DNA of 64,000 nt from Planctomycetota bacterium (GCA_014384025.1 JACNGQ010000092.1:1-64000), one strand, 5' to 3'; shown: positions 45,098-54,944, counted from the stretch's first letter. Translations and numbers: made by a program. Notes: generated by a model from the sequence alone, not told the origin.

Positions 45098-45901
45098 CTA
45101 TGAAAGCCCATTCCAATCGACTGTTATTACTGTAATATTGTCGTAACCCCCCGCAGCATTGGCAGCATCAACAAGCGCTTTGCAGACAGCCTGAGAATCA
45201 GGCTCCTTTTTTAGAATCGCAGCGATATCGTCATCATCTACCAGGTCCGTCAGGCCGTCGGTGCACAGAAGCAGCCGATCATTTTTTTTAAGAAGGAAAG
45301 AACGTACATACGGACGTGGTTTTTCTTCCATACCGATGTAAGACGTTATCTGTCCCCGAGCATCATGGCTCTTAGCTTCTTCAGGTCCTATCAGCCCCTC
45401 CATCACAAGGTCGGATACAACTGAATGGTCACGTGTTAGCTGAGAGAGCCGGCCTTTCCGAAAAAGATATACCCTGCTGTCACCAAGATTGGCTACAAAA
45501 CAGCGTTTGTTTCTCAGAAGGATTATAACGAGCGTTGCGCCCATATCCTTGAATCCGGTTTCGCTCGTACCCTCCAGCCATAATTGCCTGCTCTGTTCAG
45601 CAATAGCCCTGCTTAGCAAAGACTTTATTGTCTTTGTGCTGCCGACCTTCAGCTTGTCAAGGCTGGTCTCAAGCATGACCGGCAAATCTTCAATGACAAT
45701 CTTGGACGCAATTTCTCCTCCTCGATGTCCGCCCATTCCGTCCGATACCACAAACAAAGCCAACTGCGGCTCGGCCAGGAATGTATCCTGATTTTCCTCT
45801 CGTACCTTACCTATATGAGTAGCCGCCCCCCATGAAATCGGCAAAAAGGGCTTTAATGTATAGTCGAGATTTTCTGTCACTTGGAACTCCTTATTTTCCA
45901 T
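45098..45901 (-). CDS. PP2C-family serine/threonine protein phosphatase
   Basis: ATG 45901 is preferred because it lies five bases past the kinase stop; the frame is open upstream into the kinase gene. The 267-residue protein has ATHIGKVREENQDTFL (first metal site), FVVSDGMGGHRGGEIASKI (DGMGG), DMGATLVIILLRN, VANLGDSRVYLFRKG, LTRDHS and LLLCTDGLTDLVDDDDI, then GYDNITVITVDW with the last metal Asp/Asn. It dephosphorylates Ser/Thr and probably opposes the kinase encoded just upstream in the same transcript. Confidence 0.92.
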   Translation of the reverse strand: MENKEFQVTENLDYTLKPFLPISWGAATHIGKVREENQDTFLAEPQLALFVVSDGMGGHRGGEIASKIVIEDLPVMLETSLDKLKVGSTKTIKSLLSRAIAEQSRQLWLEGTSETGFKDMGATLVIILLRNKRCFVANLGDSRVYLFRKGRLSQLTRDHSVVSDLVMEGLIGPEEAKSHDARGQITSYIGMEEKPRPYVRSFLLKKNDRLLLCTDGLTDLVDDDDIAAILKKEPDSQAVCKALVDAANAAGGYDNITVITVDWNGLS

Positions 45902-45906
45902 CTTAC

Positions 45907-47241
45907 TTAGCCTGTGAGATTTTGTTTGCACCAGGGACAACAACGCCAAAAAGTTGAATCTACAGACCAGCCGCATCGACTGCATATTTCTGGAAAAGGC
46001 CGGAGCTGCCAGGATTGTCGGATTTTACGGCGGCACCAGGGGCAATACCGCATGAAACGCATAAGATTTCCTTTGCAGTATTTACACTTTGCATGGTATC
46101 GGATGCCGGTTTTTCTGTCGGAAGGCTGCGATTCAAATCCAGAACCATAGCACCAGGGACAATAATGCCATTCGTACGATATCCCTTTATGGCAGCGTGG
46201 ACAAATCCGGTTGAACTGTGTGGTTGTATCGAAACGATTTTGATTGGAACCGCACCACGGACACAGCAGCATACTTTCCGATATCGGCTCGTCGCAATTT
46301 ACACATCTAAAGACAGGATTCAAAACCTTACTGTATCGCTTCAGGAAAGCACCGCGTCGAATTTTTTGCCAATCGAGTTTTTTTCTGTCTGAGTTTTTCA
46401 AAACAAAAGCTGTTTGCAGGTTTTTGGGCAGGGACTGGGACAACGCCGTGAGCATTTTTTCCGCAGTCGCAAAACGTTTGGCAGGGTCAACCACAAGTGA
46501 CTGCTTTAAAAATTTAACTATTGATAAATTGGTTCTCTCACGCAAGCGTTCATAACCTCTTGTCGGCCAGTGAAAAGGCCATCGAGGCAAAGTTCCCGTG
46601 ATATATTCGTAAAGTATCAATCCAACTGCAAAACAGTCGCTTCGGTATGTGGGGTAGCCGTAAGCCTGTTCCGGTGCGACATATCCGGGAGTCCCGAAAT
46701 CTTCTATAGTTTTCATACGGCCTTTCAGCTTCATACAAATCCCGAAATCCCCAAGTACGGCCCGCCCGTTTGGAAACAGAAATATATTGCCGGGAGTTAC
46801 ATCACAATGTACCAGGCGATTACGATGGGCATAAGCCAGCCCGTCAAGGACCTGCATAATAATAGAGATGATTCGTCGCACAGACATGGGTTTGGAGCAA
46901 TCATCCAGAGTGCCTGCCGAAATTTCAGTTGCCAACACGGCATGGTCATCGATAATGTCTGCGTTTTTGACAGGCATGATATGTGGATGACGCAGCTTTG
47001 CAACGAGACGAATTTCTCGCAATAATTTCTGATTGTCACGCAGGCCATTAATTCCCACCAGCGGTATCTTCAAGGCCACCCAGATGCCTTCCACGCTGTC
47101 TCTTGCCTTCCAGACTTCGCAGGTTCCACCCTCACCAAGGCTTTTAATCAGACGATATTTACCCAATCGCTGGCCCTTAATCAGTCGCAAACCTGTTTTT
47201 CCAGAAGCTTGTTCTTTGTCTAAAATCCCTGAATCAGCCAT
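45907..47241 (-). CDS. Serine/threonine protein kinase with four C-terminal zinc-ribbon repeats
   Basis: The 444-residue protein has an N-terminal kinase domain (about 28-290): GEGGTCEVWKARD, VALKIP with the beta-3 Lys, catalytic loop HCDVTPGNIFLF, GDFGICMKL (DFG) and GTPGYVAPEQA. The catalytic loop has Thr where Ser/Thr kinases mostly have Lys (HRDxKPxN). The C-terminal 130 residues carry four CxxC...CPWC zinc ribbons: CVNCDE/LLCPWC, ICPRCHK/HYCPWC, KCKYCKG/RYCPWC and ICSRCGW/RCCPWC. No transmembrane segment was seen, so it may be cytoplasmic. It pairs with the PP2C gene. Confidence 0.87.
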   Translation of the reverse strand: MADSGILDKEQASGKTGLRLIKGQRLGKYRLIKSLGEGGTCEVWKARDSVEGIWVALKIPLVGINGLRDNQKLLREIRLVAKLRHPHIMPVKNADIIDDHAVLATEISAGTLDDCSKPMSVRRIISIIMQVLDGLAYAHRNRLVHCDVTPGNIFLFPNGRAVLGDFGICMKLKGRMKTIEDFGTPGYVAPEQAYGYPTYRSDCFAVGLILYEYITGTLPRWPFHWPTRGYERLRERTNLSIVKFLKQSLVVDPAKRFATAEKMLTALSQSLPKNLQTAFVLKNSDRKKLDWQKIRRGAFLKRYSKVLNPVFRCVNCDEPISESMLLCPWCGSNQNRFDTTTQFNRICPRCHKGISYEWHYCPWCYGSGFESQPSDRKTGIRYHAKCKYCKGNLMRFMRYCPWCRRKIRQSWQLRPFPEICSRCGWSVDSTFWRCCPWCKQNLTG

Positions 47242-47572
47242 TTTTTTCTCTGCAAATGCTGAAATATCCGTTCGTATCGGTAATATTCTATCGGTAACTT
47301 ACTAAACAGGGAAAAAGAAATTATAAGTAAATCGGCTAATTTCCACAAATTAATGAATAGTTCTTTTAAGTGGAAAAGGCACGTTTGGCGAATATTTGTA
47401 CGTCAACAACATCAAAAACAGCTTGGTAACATTTCTGTCAAAAAGCACCAGGCCGTTTTATTCGAAACATCTGGATCTGTGAAGTAATAACATACAAATA
47501 TCACTTGACGAATCGGCCCTACATTCATACACTCACCTCTTTGTTTAAGTATGGTTTTAAGGAATAAGACAG
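47242..47572. other. Intergenic gap between kinase and argB
   Basis: Divergent spacer. The only signal seen is the argB promoter candidate at its right end. Confidence 0.35.
47505..47533 (+). promoter_or_regulatory. Sigma-70 promoter candidate for the arg operon
   Basis: TTGACG (47505-47510), 17 bases, TACACT (47528-47533), 39 bases before the GTG start of argB. Matches are five and four of six to consensus. Confidence 0.4.
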
Positions 47573-48451
47573 GTGGAAGAAGCTATAGCAAAAGCTGGCG
47601 CATTGATTGAGGCGATGGAGTATATCCGTCAGTTCCGCGGGCGAATTGTGGTCGTTAAGCTCGGCGGAAGTGTCCTCGACGATATCGCCCTGCAAAAAGA
47701 GCTGTTGACCGACATCGCCTTTATGGCAACGGTTGGGATACGTCCTATAATTGTACACGGGGGCGGAAAGGCCATTACAAGAGCGATGAACAAAGCAGGC
47801 ATCGAGGCCTTATGGGTGCAGGGCCGACGATATACGGATGAGCGAACGCTGACAATAGCAGAGCATACGCTCGTGCATGATATCAATACTCCCATCTGCA
47901 ATATGCTAAATGAGTCAGGTTGTGAATCGATGGGACTGCATTCGCTGAGCAGTTGTGTATTATTTGCCGAGTTGCTTAGGCTAACCGGCGAAGATGGCCG
48001 AAAGCTTGATCTTGGACTGGTCGGACAAGTTAACAATGTAAACGGACAATTGTTAACAAAACTTTGCTCAGACGGGACCATACCGGTTATCGCCTCGGTA
48101 GCCAAAGATAAGGCCGGTGGAAAGCTTAATGTAAACGCCGACAGCGCAGCCGGTAAAGTCGCTGCCGAAGTTTGCGCCGAAAAGCTTGTCGTCGTAAGCG
48201 ATACGCACGGGATACGAACCAACATCAACGACCCGGACAGTTGGATTTCGAGCCTGAATGAAACACAGATTAAGGAAATGATAGATGAAGGTATTATCAC
48301 AGACGCAATGTTCCCGAAGGTCGAGGCCTGCCTGACAGCACTGGACGCAGGTGTGAAAAAGGCACATATTATCGATGGGCGAATCGCCCATTCGCTATTG
48401 CTTGAAATATATACAGCTAAAGGAATCGGGACAGAAATAATTAGGAATTGA
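47573..48451 (+). CDS. argB: Acetylglutamate kinase
   Basis: The 292-residue protein starts at GTG 47573 with AAGGAA upstream. Visible motifs: VVVKLGGSVLDD for the phosphate site, IIVHGGGKAITRAMN for acetylglutamate and ATP, VKKAHIIDGRIAHSLLLEI at the C-terminus and NVNADSAAGKVAAEV in the kinase core. It phosphorylates N-acetylglutamate, the second step of arginine synthesis. argD and argF follow. Its long N-terminus before the GGS motif (EEAIAKAGALIEAMEYIRQF) may form the helix used by arginine-inhibited hexameric enzymes; that is inference. Confidence 0.93.
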   Translation: MEEAIAKAGALIEAMEYIRQFRGRIVVVKLGGSVLDDIALQKELLTDIAFMATVGIRPIIVHGGGKAITRAMNKAGIEALWVQGRRYTDERTLTIAEHTLVHDINTPICNMLNESGCESMGLHSLSSCVLFAELLRLTGEDGRKLDLGLVGQVNNVNGQLLTKLCSDGTIPVIASVAKDKAGGKLNVNADSAAGKVAAEVCAEKLVVVSDTHGIRTNINDPDSWISSLNETQIKEMIDEGIITDAMFPKVEACLTALDAGVKKAHIIDGRIAHSLLLEIYTAKGIGTEIIRN

Positions 48452-48501
48452 GAATTAGAAATAGTGCTTTTCAACGAAGCACAATAGGTGAGATTCATAT
48501 T

Positions 48502-49683
48502 ATGACTACGCAGGAGACTATTGAATTGTTTAATAAGTATGTTATCGCTAATTACGGTCGGCTGCCTCGCGTTATCGTCAAAGGCGAAGGCTGCTACATG
48601 TATGACGTCGATGGCAATAAGATACTGGATATGTTCCCGGGCTGGGCCGTCAGCGGGATAGGACACTGTCATCCCAGGGTCGTTGAAGCGTTACGCAAAC
48701 AGGCTGGCGAGCTTCTGCATATAGATAATACATTCTATTCTGAGCAGCAGGGTGAATTAGCCAAACTATTAAGCGAACGGGCCTTCGGCGGCAAGTGCTT
48801 CTTTTGCAACAGCGGCGCCGAGGCCAACGAGGCCGCTCTGAAACTGGCACGTTTGTACACTTCACAGGAAAAATATAAATTCATCACAGCCGAGGGCAGT
48901 TTCCACGGAAGAACCTTCGCCACGGTTACCGCAACCGCTCAGCCTAAATATCACGAAGGCTTCCTGCCGTTGCTGCCGGGCTTTGTTTACGTACCTTTTA
49001 ATGATATTTCAGCACTGGAATCGGCTTTCAGTGACGAAGTAGCGGCCGTTTTAGTTGAGCCTATTCAGGGTGAGGGTGGAATAAACGTTGCTACCGCCGA
49101 ATACCTTCAGGCAATTCGCCGGCTCTGCGATGAAAAAGGTGCGGTGATGATTTTAGATGAGGTCCAGACCGGAATGGGCAGAACCGGAAAATGGTTCGGA
49201 TACCAGCATTTTGATGTCGAACCTGATATTATAACGATGGCAAAGGCACTTGGCGGTGGCGTTGCCATAGGAGCTATGATGGCAAGGGGAGAAATAGCCG
49301 CCTCGCTGGTGCCCGGCAAACACGCTTCAACATTCGGCGGTAACTGTCTGGCCTGTGCGGCCGGTGTGTCGGTCATTAAAGCAATAGAAGAAGATAATCT
49401 TCTGGAAAATGCCGCCGAGCTGGGGCAATATATTAAAGACAAGCTCGAACAGTTGAAACAAAAGCATTCTATGATAGACAGTGTTCGCGGCATCGGTCTG
49501 ATGATTGGCGTTCAACTGAACGGCCCGGGTAAAGAAATAGTCGATAAATGCCTTGAGAAGGGTTTGAGAATAAACTGCACTAATAACACTGTTTTGCGGT
49601 TAATGCCGGCGATGATAGCCACGAAAGACCAAATAGACCAGGCGATTGAAATTCTTGATACTGTCATGAAAGAGGGTGATTAA
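48502..49683 (+). CDS. argD: Acetylornithine aminotransferase
   Basis: ATG 48502, behind AGGTGAG, gives 393 residues; the frame upstream to 48448 overlaps argB and is not family-like. NSGAEANEAALKLAR and TAEGSFHGRTFATVTATAQ are hallmarks of class III aminotransferases, and the PLP lysine is in TMAKALGGGVAIGAMM. DEVQTGMGRTG contacts the cofactor. It transfers the amino group from glutamate to N-acetylglutamate semialdehyde. argF starts at its stop codon. Confidence 0.95.
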   Translation: MTTQETIELFNKYVIANYGRLPRVIVKGEGCYMYDVDGNKILDMFPGWAVSGIGHCHPRVVEALRKQAGELLHIDNTFYSEQQGELAKLLSERAFGGKCFFCNSGAEANEAALKLARLYTSQEKYKFITAEGSFHGRTFATVTATAQPKYHEGFLPLLPGFVYVPFNDISALESAFSDEVAAVLVEPIQGEGGINVATAEYLQAIRRLCDEKGAVMILDEVQTGMGRTGKWFGYQHFDVEPDIITMAKALGGGVAIGAMMARGEIAASLVPGKHASTFGGNCLACAAGVSVIKAIEEDNLLENAAELGQYIKDKLEQLKQKHSMIDSVRGIGLMIGVQLNGPGKEIVDKCLEKGLRINCTNNTVLRLMPAMIATKDQIDQAIEILDTVMKEGD

Positions 49684-50594
49684 TGAAACATTTTCTTTCC
49701 TTAGAAGATTGTCCGAAGGACTTGCTAAAAGAACTGCTGCGGTTAAGTACCAGGCTTAAAAGTTTATATAGCTGCAAAGGCGAGGACTTATGCCTTAAGG
49801 GAAAAACTTTAGCTATGCTTTTCGAGAAGCCGAGCCTGCGAACCAGAATCAGCTTCCAGGTAGCCATGTCAGACCTTGGCGGTTCTGCGATCTACGTCAA
49901 GCCCGAAGATATCGGCGGTATCGGCAAGCGCGAGCCGATCAAAGACATAGCAAGGGTCCTGAGTCGATATGTTACCGGTATAATGGCACGAACCTTCGAG
50001 CACAGCACCGTTACCGAATTAGCCGAATATGCAAAGGTCCCCGTTATAAACGCCCTGACGGACTTCTCACATCCCTGCCAGGCGATGGCCGACGTATTGA
50101 CTATCAGAGAACATTGCGAAGACGAAGATGGCAAAAAAATTGCCTTTATCGGTGACGGCAATAACGTTGCACGGTCGCTGGCCTTTGCCTGCGCAAAGCT
50201 GGGTATGAAAATGGTCGTTGCATCGCCGAGCGGTTACGAACTCGATACCGAAACAATTGAAAAGGCAAATCAGATATCAGCCGGCTGTGTGAGTCAAACA
50301 AATGACCCGGGCACCGCTGTTCTTGACGCCGACATTATCTATACTGATACATGGGTCAGTATGGGCCAGGAGGATGAAAAGCAAAAACGCCAGGCCGATT
50401 TTGCAGGTTTTCAGGTCAATGCCGAATTAGTCAAATCTGCACCGGAGAACGTCAAGATTATGCACTGTCTGCCGGCTTATCGCGGCCTTGAAATAACTGA
50501 TGAAGTTGTCGAATCGCCAAATTCTATTATGTTCGACCAGGCCGAGAACCGCATGCACTTCCAGCGGGCACTGCTGAAAAAACTCCTGAGCTAA
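49683..50594 (+). CDS. argF: Ornithine carbamoyltransferase
   Basis: The 303-residue protein overlaps argD by one base. Substrate motifs are present: FEKPSLRTRISFQ (carbamoyl phosphate, usual S-T/L-R-T), NALTDFSHPCQAMAD (HPCQ) and IMHCLPAYRG (HCLP, ornithine). It makes citrulline from ornithine and carbamoyl phosphate in the cytoplasm. The arg operon then runs into the restriction-modification pair only seven bases downstream, so those genes may be co-transcribed. Confidence 0.95.
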   Translation: MKHFLSLEDCPKDLLKELLRLSTRLKSLYSCKGEDLCLKGKTLAMLFEKPSLRTRISFQVAMSDLGGSAIYVKPEDIGGIGKREPIKDIARVLSRYVTGIMARTFEHSTVTELAEYAKVPVINALTDFSHPCQAMADVLTIREHCEDEDGKKIAFIGDGNNVARSLAFACAKLGMKMVVASPSGYELDTETIEKANQISAGCVSQTNDPGTAVLDADIIYTDTWVSMGQEDEKQKRQADFAGFQVNAELVKSAPENVKIMHCLPAYRGLEITDEVVESPNSIMFDQAENRMHFQRALLKKLLS

Positions 50595-50601
50595 TAAAAT
50601 A

Positions 50602-51888
50602 ATGACACATCATAAAATAATTATTGGTGATTCCAGATGTATGATGGAGGTACCCGAGGAATCCGTGCACCTGATTATTACCTCTCCCCCATACTGGCAG
50701 CTCAAAGATTATGGAAATGGCAGCCAAATTGGTTTTGATGATAGCTATGAAGATTACATCAATAATTTGAATGTTGTCTGGAAAGAATGCCACAGAGTCT
50801 TAAATAAGGGTTGCCGTCTATGTGTGAATATCGGCGATCAGTTTGCCCGTTCTGTTTACTACGGAAGATACAAGGTCATTCCTATAAGAACCGAGATAAT
50901 AAAGTTTTGCGAAACTATAGGCTTTGACTATATGGGGGCGGTTATTTGGCAAAAAGTTACAACCTGCAATACCACTGGTGGTGCAACAATAATGGGTTCA
51001 TTTCCTTTTCCGAGAAATGGTATCCTCAAGATTGATTATGAATTCATTTTGATTTTCAAAAAGCACGGTGTCGCACAAAGAGTAAGTAAAGAAATTAAAG
51101 AAACATCAAAGATGACAATAGAGGAATGGAACCAGTTTTTTACAGGCCACTGGAATATTCCGGGCGAAAAACAAGATAAGCATTTGGCGATGTTCCCTGA
51201 AGAGGTACCTAGGCGCCTAATCAAAATGTTCAGTTTTGTAAATGATACGGTTCTTGACCCGTTTCTCGGTAGTGGCACCACTTCTTTGGCGGCTAAAAAA
51301 CTTAATAGAAATTCCATCGGTTATGAAATTAATTCTGAATTCCTTCCATTAATGAAAGAAAAGTTGGATTTAGAACAACAAAGGATATTTGAAGAGACCG
51401 ATTTTGAAATAATCAAGCAAAAGAAATCTTATATAGATTATAAAGAAGTGATCACACAATTACCTTACATTTTCAAAGACCCAGTCGAATTTGACAAGAA
51501 AATCGACCCGAGAAAACTACAGTTTGGCTCCAAAATTAATAACCACAACTCCAAAAGAGAAAAATATTACCCTGTGAAGGATGTAATTTCTCCGGAAAAA
51601 CTGGTTATTGGAGATGGATTGAAAATAAAACTCTTAGGTATAAGAAAAAAACCCAAAATGAGCAAACAGGCGATTCAATTCTTACGGGATAAAACATGTG
51701 GACAAAAGGTTTTTATGAAGTTCGATGCAATAAAACATGATCGTGATAACAATTTACTTTGCTATTTATATCTGGAAAACAAAACTTTTCTCAACGCTCA
51801 CCTGATAAAGAGGGGCTTGGTGGATGTTGATACCTCTCTGGACTATAAGTTCAAGGAAAAGTTTCTAACTACAGTGGAAAAAAACTGA
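50602..51888 (+). CDS. DNA methyltransferase (N4-cytosine type, beta order) with an SNase-like C-terminal domain
   Basis: The 428-residue protein has catalytic motif IV TSPPYWQLKDYG near residue 27 and SAM motif I DPFLGSGTTSLAAKKL near 217, the IV-then-I order of the beta class; TSPPY is typical of N4-cytosine enzymes. From about 310 to 428 comes a domain with VIGDGLKIKLLGIRKKPK, QKVFMKFDAIKHDRDNN and LCYLYLENKTFLNAHLIKRGLVDVD, the strand order of staphylococcal-nuclease-like OB folds but without all catalytic residues. It may add DNA binding. Its stop overlaps the nuclease start by one base. AT-rich relative to the arg genes. Confidence 0.85.
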   Translation: MTHHKIIIGDSRCMMEVPEESVHLIITSPPYWQLKDYGNGSQIGFDDSYEDYINNLNVVWKECHRVLNKGCRLCVNIGDQFARSVYYGRYKVIPIRTEIIKFCETIGFDYMGAVIWQKVTTCNTTGGATIMGSFPFPRNGILKIDYEFILIFKKHGVAQRVSKEIKETSKMTIEEWNQFFTGHWNIPGEKQDKHLAMFPEEVPRRLIKMFSFVNDTVLDPFLGSGTTSLAAKKLNRNSIGYEINSEFLPLMKEKLDLEQQRIFEETDFEIIKQKKSYIDYKEVITQLPYIFKDPVEFDKKIDPRKLQFGSKINNHNSKREKYYPVKDVISPEKLVIGDGLKIKLLGIRKKPKMSKQAIQFLRDKTCGQKVFMKFDAIKHDRDNNLLCYLYLENKTFLNAHLIKRGLVDVDTSLDYKFKEKFLTTVEKN

Positions 51889-52583
51889 TGGCAAAAGAAT
51901 GGATAAAAGGCAGAGAAGGCAGAAATCTCAGATTCAAAAGGGAAAACCTGTTAAATTGGGCCACGAATCGATGGAATTTAAACTATGCTTATAGTGTCGG
52001 TCCAACATCAGAACTCATAAGGAAATGCTCTCCTAAAATCTTTGAAGATTGGGAAATATTCTATTTTGAAAATGCCTACCAAAAGAAGAAAGATGGTATA
52101 AAAGTAACAAGAGAGCACATAACTCAACTTGGTGAAAAGTTGTATATAAAGCTTTCAGAAGTTATTCAAAATGAACTGGAATCAATTCATCACCAAGAAT
52201 GTATCGATTACGTTTATAACCTTGTCTTAAATAGGACGTATGAGGGCTATCAAAAAGAAATTGGTACGATTTATGGCCAATTAGAGTCGATATTAGATGA
52301 AAAAATACAGCCAGCTCCCGATGAATGGGATAGAAGGTATAATGTGGATTTTTTCATAGAAGTAAAAGGTAAATACATAGGTCTTCAAATAAAACCAATT
52401 TCTTCTGGTCGTCCATTGGATTATTATCAATGGGAAAGGATACACGAGGAAAATCATAAAAAGTTCAAAAACAAGTTTGGTGGTCAAGTTTTTTTCATCT
52501 ATTCAACTGGGAAAAAGGAAATCTACAACTTGGAAGTTATAAATGAAATTAAGAAAGAAGTTGAAAAACTAAATATTTTATAA
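51888..52583 (+). CDS. MjaI-like type II restriction endonuclease
   Basis: The 231-residue protein resembles the MjaI family by memory of its pattern: SVGPTSELIRK early; LGEKLYIKLSEVIQNELESI mid-protein; YNLVLNRTYEGYQKEI; then QPAPDEWDRRYNVDFFIEVKG and YIGLQIKPISSG, likely the catalytic core with D...E/Q-x-K. The C-terminal GGQVFFIYSTGKKEIYN closes the fold. MjaI cuts CTAG; whether this enzyme does is not shown. It forms a pair with the overlapping methyltransferase gene. Base composition is AT-rich, unlike argF and rdgB on either side, so horizontal gain is likely. Confidence 0.75.
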   Translation: MAKEWIKGREGRNLRFKRENLLNWATNRWNLNYAYSVGPTSELIRKCSPKIFEDWEIFYFENAYQKKKDGIKVTREHITQLGEKLYIKLSEVIQNELESIHHQECIDYVYNLVLNRTYEGYQKEIGTIYGQLESILDEKIQPAPDEWDRRYNVDFFIEVKGKYIGLQIKPISSGRPLDYYQWERIHEENHKKFKNKFGGQVFFIYSTGKKEIYNLEVINEIKKEVEKLNIL

Positions 52584-52606
52584 ACCGAAGATTTTATCAT
52601 CTACCC

Positions 52607-53230
52607 ATGGAACGGAAAATTCTTGTTGCTACTACCAACATCGGCAAAATAGCCGAATTGAAAACGATGCTCGATTTAGATACTCAATGGCTTGACCTCT
52701 CGTATTACCCTGAAATAGAAGAGATAGAAGAGGACGGCCAGACGTTCATCGAAAATGCCTGTAAAAAAGCAATCGGTTACGCCCAAATCACAGGCCAGTG
52801 GACAATTGCCGACGACTCAGGCCTTCAAGTTGATGCATTGGGTGGTGAGCCGGGCGTGAAATCAGCACGTTACTCCGGCGAAAAAACAATAAACGATGAC
52901 GGGACTCTGATTGATCATCGAAATATCGCAAAGGTACTGGAGCTTCTTGAAGGCGTCCCCCAAGAGAAAAGAACGGCAAGATTCTTTTGCTCTCTGGCTC
53001 TGGCGAGCCCTGAAGAAGTCCTGATAGAAACCGAGGGAACACTGGAAGGTCTGATAACAAAAAAAGAAATCGGAAAAAATGGTTTTGGCTACGACCCGAT
53101 TTTTTTCGTGCCGCACCTTAACAAAACCATTGCCCAGCTTACCTCCGAAGAGAAAAACGCTATTTCGCACCGCGGTAATGCAATCAGAAAATTAAAACCC
53201 TTACTTGAAAAACTCCTGAACAACAGCTAA
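52607..53230 (+). CDS. rdgB: XTP/dITP diphosphatase (RdgB/HAM1)
   Basis: The 207-residue protein starts ILVATTNIGKIAELKTML (substrate loop TxNxxK) and carries EIEEDGQTFIENACKKAIGYA, DDSGLQVDALGGEPGVKSARYSG (metal and base pocket) and GFGYDPIFFVPHLNKTIAQLTSEEKNAISHRGNA. It removes non-canonical purine triphosphates. It follows the restriction nuclease by 23 bases. No clear Shine-Dalgarno sequence precedes its ATG. It probably belonged next to the arg genes before the restriction pair entered, which is inference. Confidence 0.94.
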   Translation: MERKILVATTNIGKIAELKTMLDLDTQWLDLSYYPEIEEIEEDGQTFIENACKKAIGYAQITGQWTIADDSGLQVDALGGEPGVKSARYSGEKTINDDGTLIDHRNIAKVLELLEGVPQEKRTARFFCSLALASPEEVLIETEGTLEGLITKKEIGKNGFGYDPIFFVPHLNKTIAQLTSEEKNAISHRGNAIRKLKPLLEKLLNNS

Positions 53231-53354
53231 ATATTAAAACTTCTGGAAAGTAGCTTGATATAAGTATTTAATTACGTGTATTATAGGACTCGCAAAATCC
53301 GACGCCAGCGCCGGTAAAGGCAAGACAGTAAATTACAATAAATAAGGACAAATT

Positions 53355-54878
53355 ATGAGCAGTATAAATCGCAGAAGTTTCCTGAGGAATTCTGTTGTCG
53401 CGGCTACTTCACTGGCTTTGGGACAGGAATATAGTCAGGCTAACCAGGCAAATAATCGTAGAAGCCGGAGATCCAATCGACCCAACGTGGTAGTTATAAT
53501 GACAGATGACCAGCGATGGGACTGTATGAGCTGCGAAGGACATCCCTTTTTAGAAACCCCGAATATGGACCGTATTGCCAACGAAGGCGCACGTTTTGCC
53601 AATATGTTCGTTACAACATCGCTCTGCTCGCCAAGCCGGGCATCGTTTCTGTCGGGGCTTTACGCTCATACTCACAAAGTAACAAACAACTTCACCGACT
53701 ATCCCGCCGACTTAGCCAGTTATCCTCTCAACCTGCAGCAAAGCGGTTACCAGACAGCTTACATAGGCAAATGGCACATGGGCGAACAAAGCGACGAGCG
53801 CCGCCCGGGTTTCGACTACTGGATTACTCACAAAGGGCAGGGTAATTACTACGACACAACTTTTAATGTTAACGGCAAAAGAACAGTCAAAAAAGGTTAT
53901 TACACCCATCGAGTAACCGATATGGCGATCGATTGGCTCAAGCAGGACCACAACAAGCCATACCTGTTGATAATAGGCCATAAAGCACCGCACACGCCGT
54001 TTACGCCGGAAAAGAAATACGAGAATATCTATGATAATGCGAAAATAGACTACCCTAAGACAGCTTTTAACCTCGAAAGCAAGCCCCGGTGGGTCAAGGA
54101 GAGACTGAACACCTGGCATGGCATATACGGCCCGATATTCGGATTTCGTAAAGACTTCCCCGATACCAGCCCTGAAAGTGTGCTGAAATTCGCTGAGTTT
54201 GTCCGGGCCTATACAGCTACGATTAAATCGGTAGATGACAGCGTCGGCAGGGTTTACGAGACACTTAAAGAGCTTGGTCAGTTGGATAACACACTCTTCG
54301 TATTCACCAGTGACAACGGTTTCTTTTTGGGCGAACATGGAATGACAGATAAGCGAACAATGCACGAAGCGAGCATCCGGGTGCCGCTGTTAGTCAGATA
54401 CCCTCGTCTTATAAAGCCGGGCACAATCATCAGCAATATGGTAATGAACGTTGATCTTGCACCGAGTATTCTCGATATCTGCCGGGCCAAATCACTGAAA
54501 AATATCCATGGAAAGTCGTGGAAGAAGCTTCTTGCCGGCCGAACAAGCGGCTGGCGAAAGTCATTATATTACTCATATGATTATGAAAAGCAATTTCCAT
54601 ATACACCAAATGTTCGAGGTGTAAGAACGGATGAGTGGAAATATGTTCATTATCCGAACGGCGACAGCAAACCGGATCAGTACAAAGCAGAATTGTATAA
54701 TTTGAAGAGTGACCCGCTCGAAACCAACAATCTGATAGACGAACCAAAATATGCCGATAAAGTTAGGGAGCTGAAAGCCGAACTTCACCGACTGATGGCC
54801 CAGACAGGAGCATTACCGGATAAAATGCCGCTATATTTAGGGATTAAAGCAGAACTACCGGATGAAAAGATTAGATAA
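53355..54878 (+). CDS. Tat-exported Cys-type sulfatase
   Basis: The 507-residue protein has a Tat leader ([19 protein letters not shown]). The core starts [15 protein letters not shown], with the formylglycine motif C91-S-P-S-R95 in [49 protein letters not shown] is shared with the sulfatase at 14431. The C-terminus ([31 protein letters not shown]) is typical. It removes sulfate esters from an unknown glycan outside the cytoplasm. It stands alone between rdgB and topA. ATG 53355 follows AAGGACA. Confidence 0.93.
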   Translation: MSSINRRSFLRNSVVAATSLALGQEYSQANQANNRRSRRSNRPNVVVIMTDDQRWDCMSCEGHPFLETPNMDRIANEGARFANMFVTTSLCSPSRASFLSGLYAHTHKVTNNFTDYPADLASYPLNLQQSGYQTAYIGKWHMGEQSDERRPGFDYWITHKGQGNYYDTTFNVNGKRTVKKGYYTHRVTDMAIDWLKQDHNKPYLLIIGHKAPHTPFTPEKKYENIYDNAKIDYPKTAFNLESKPRWVKERLNTWHGIYGPIFGFRKDFPDTSPESVLKFAEFVRAYTATIKSVDDSVGRVYETLKELGQLDNTLFVFTSDNGFFLGEHGMTDKRTMHEASIRVPLLVRYPRLIKPGTIISNMVMNVDLAPSILDICRAKSLKNIHGKSWKKLLAGRTSGWRKSLYYSYDYEKQFPYTPNVRGVRTDEWKYVHYPNGDSKPDQYKAELYNLKSDPLETNNLIDEPKYADKVRELKAELHRLMAQTGALPDKMPLYLGIKAELPDEKIR

Positions 54879-54944
54879 AGACTAAAGAGAATAGTGGTAT
54901 TTAACGCTCTGGTCGGTATTTTCAGTGAACCGATTCGTTTTCTC

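Noticed and set aside
48448-48501. Upstream extension of argD overlapping argB
   Set aside because: AGGTGAG and ATG 48502 give a normal ArgD N-terminus; the extension is the tail of the argB region.
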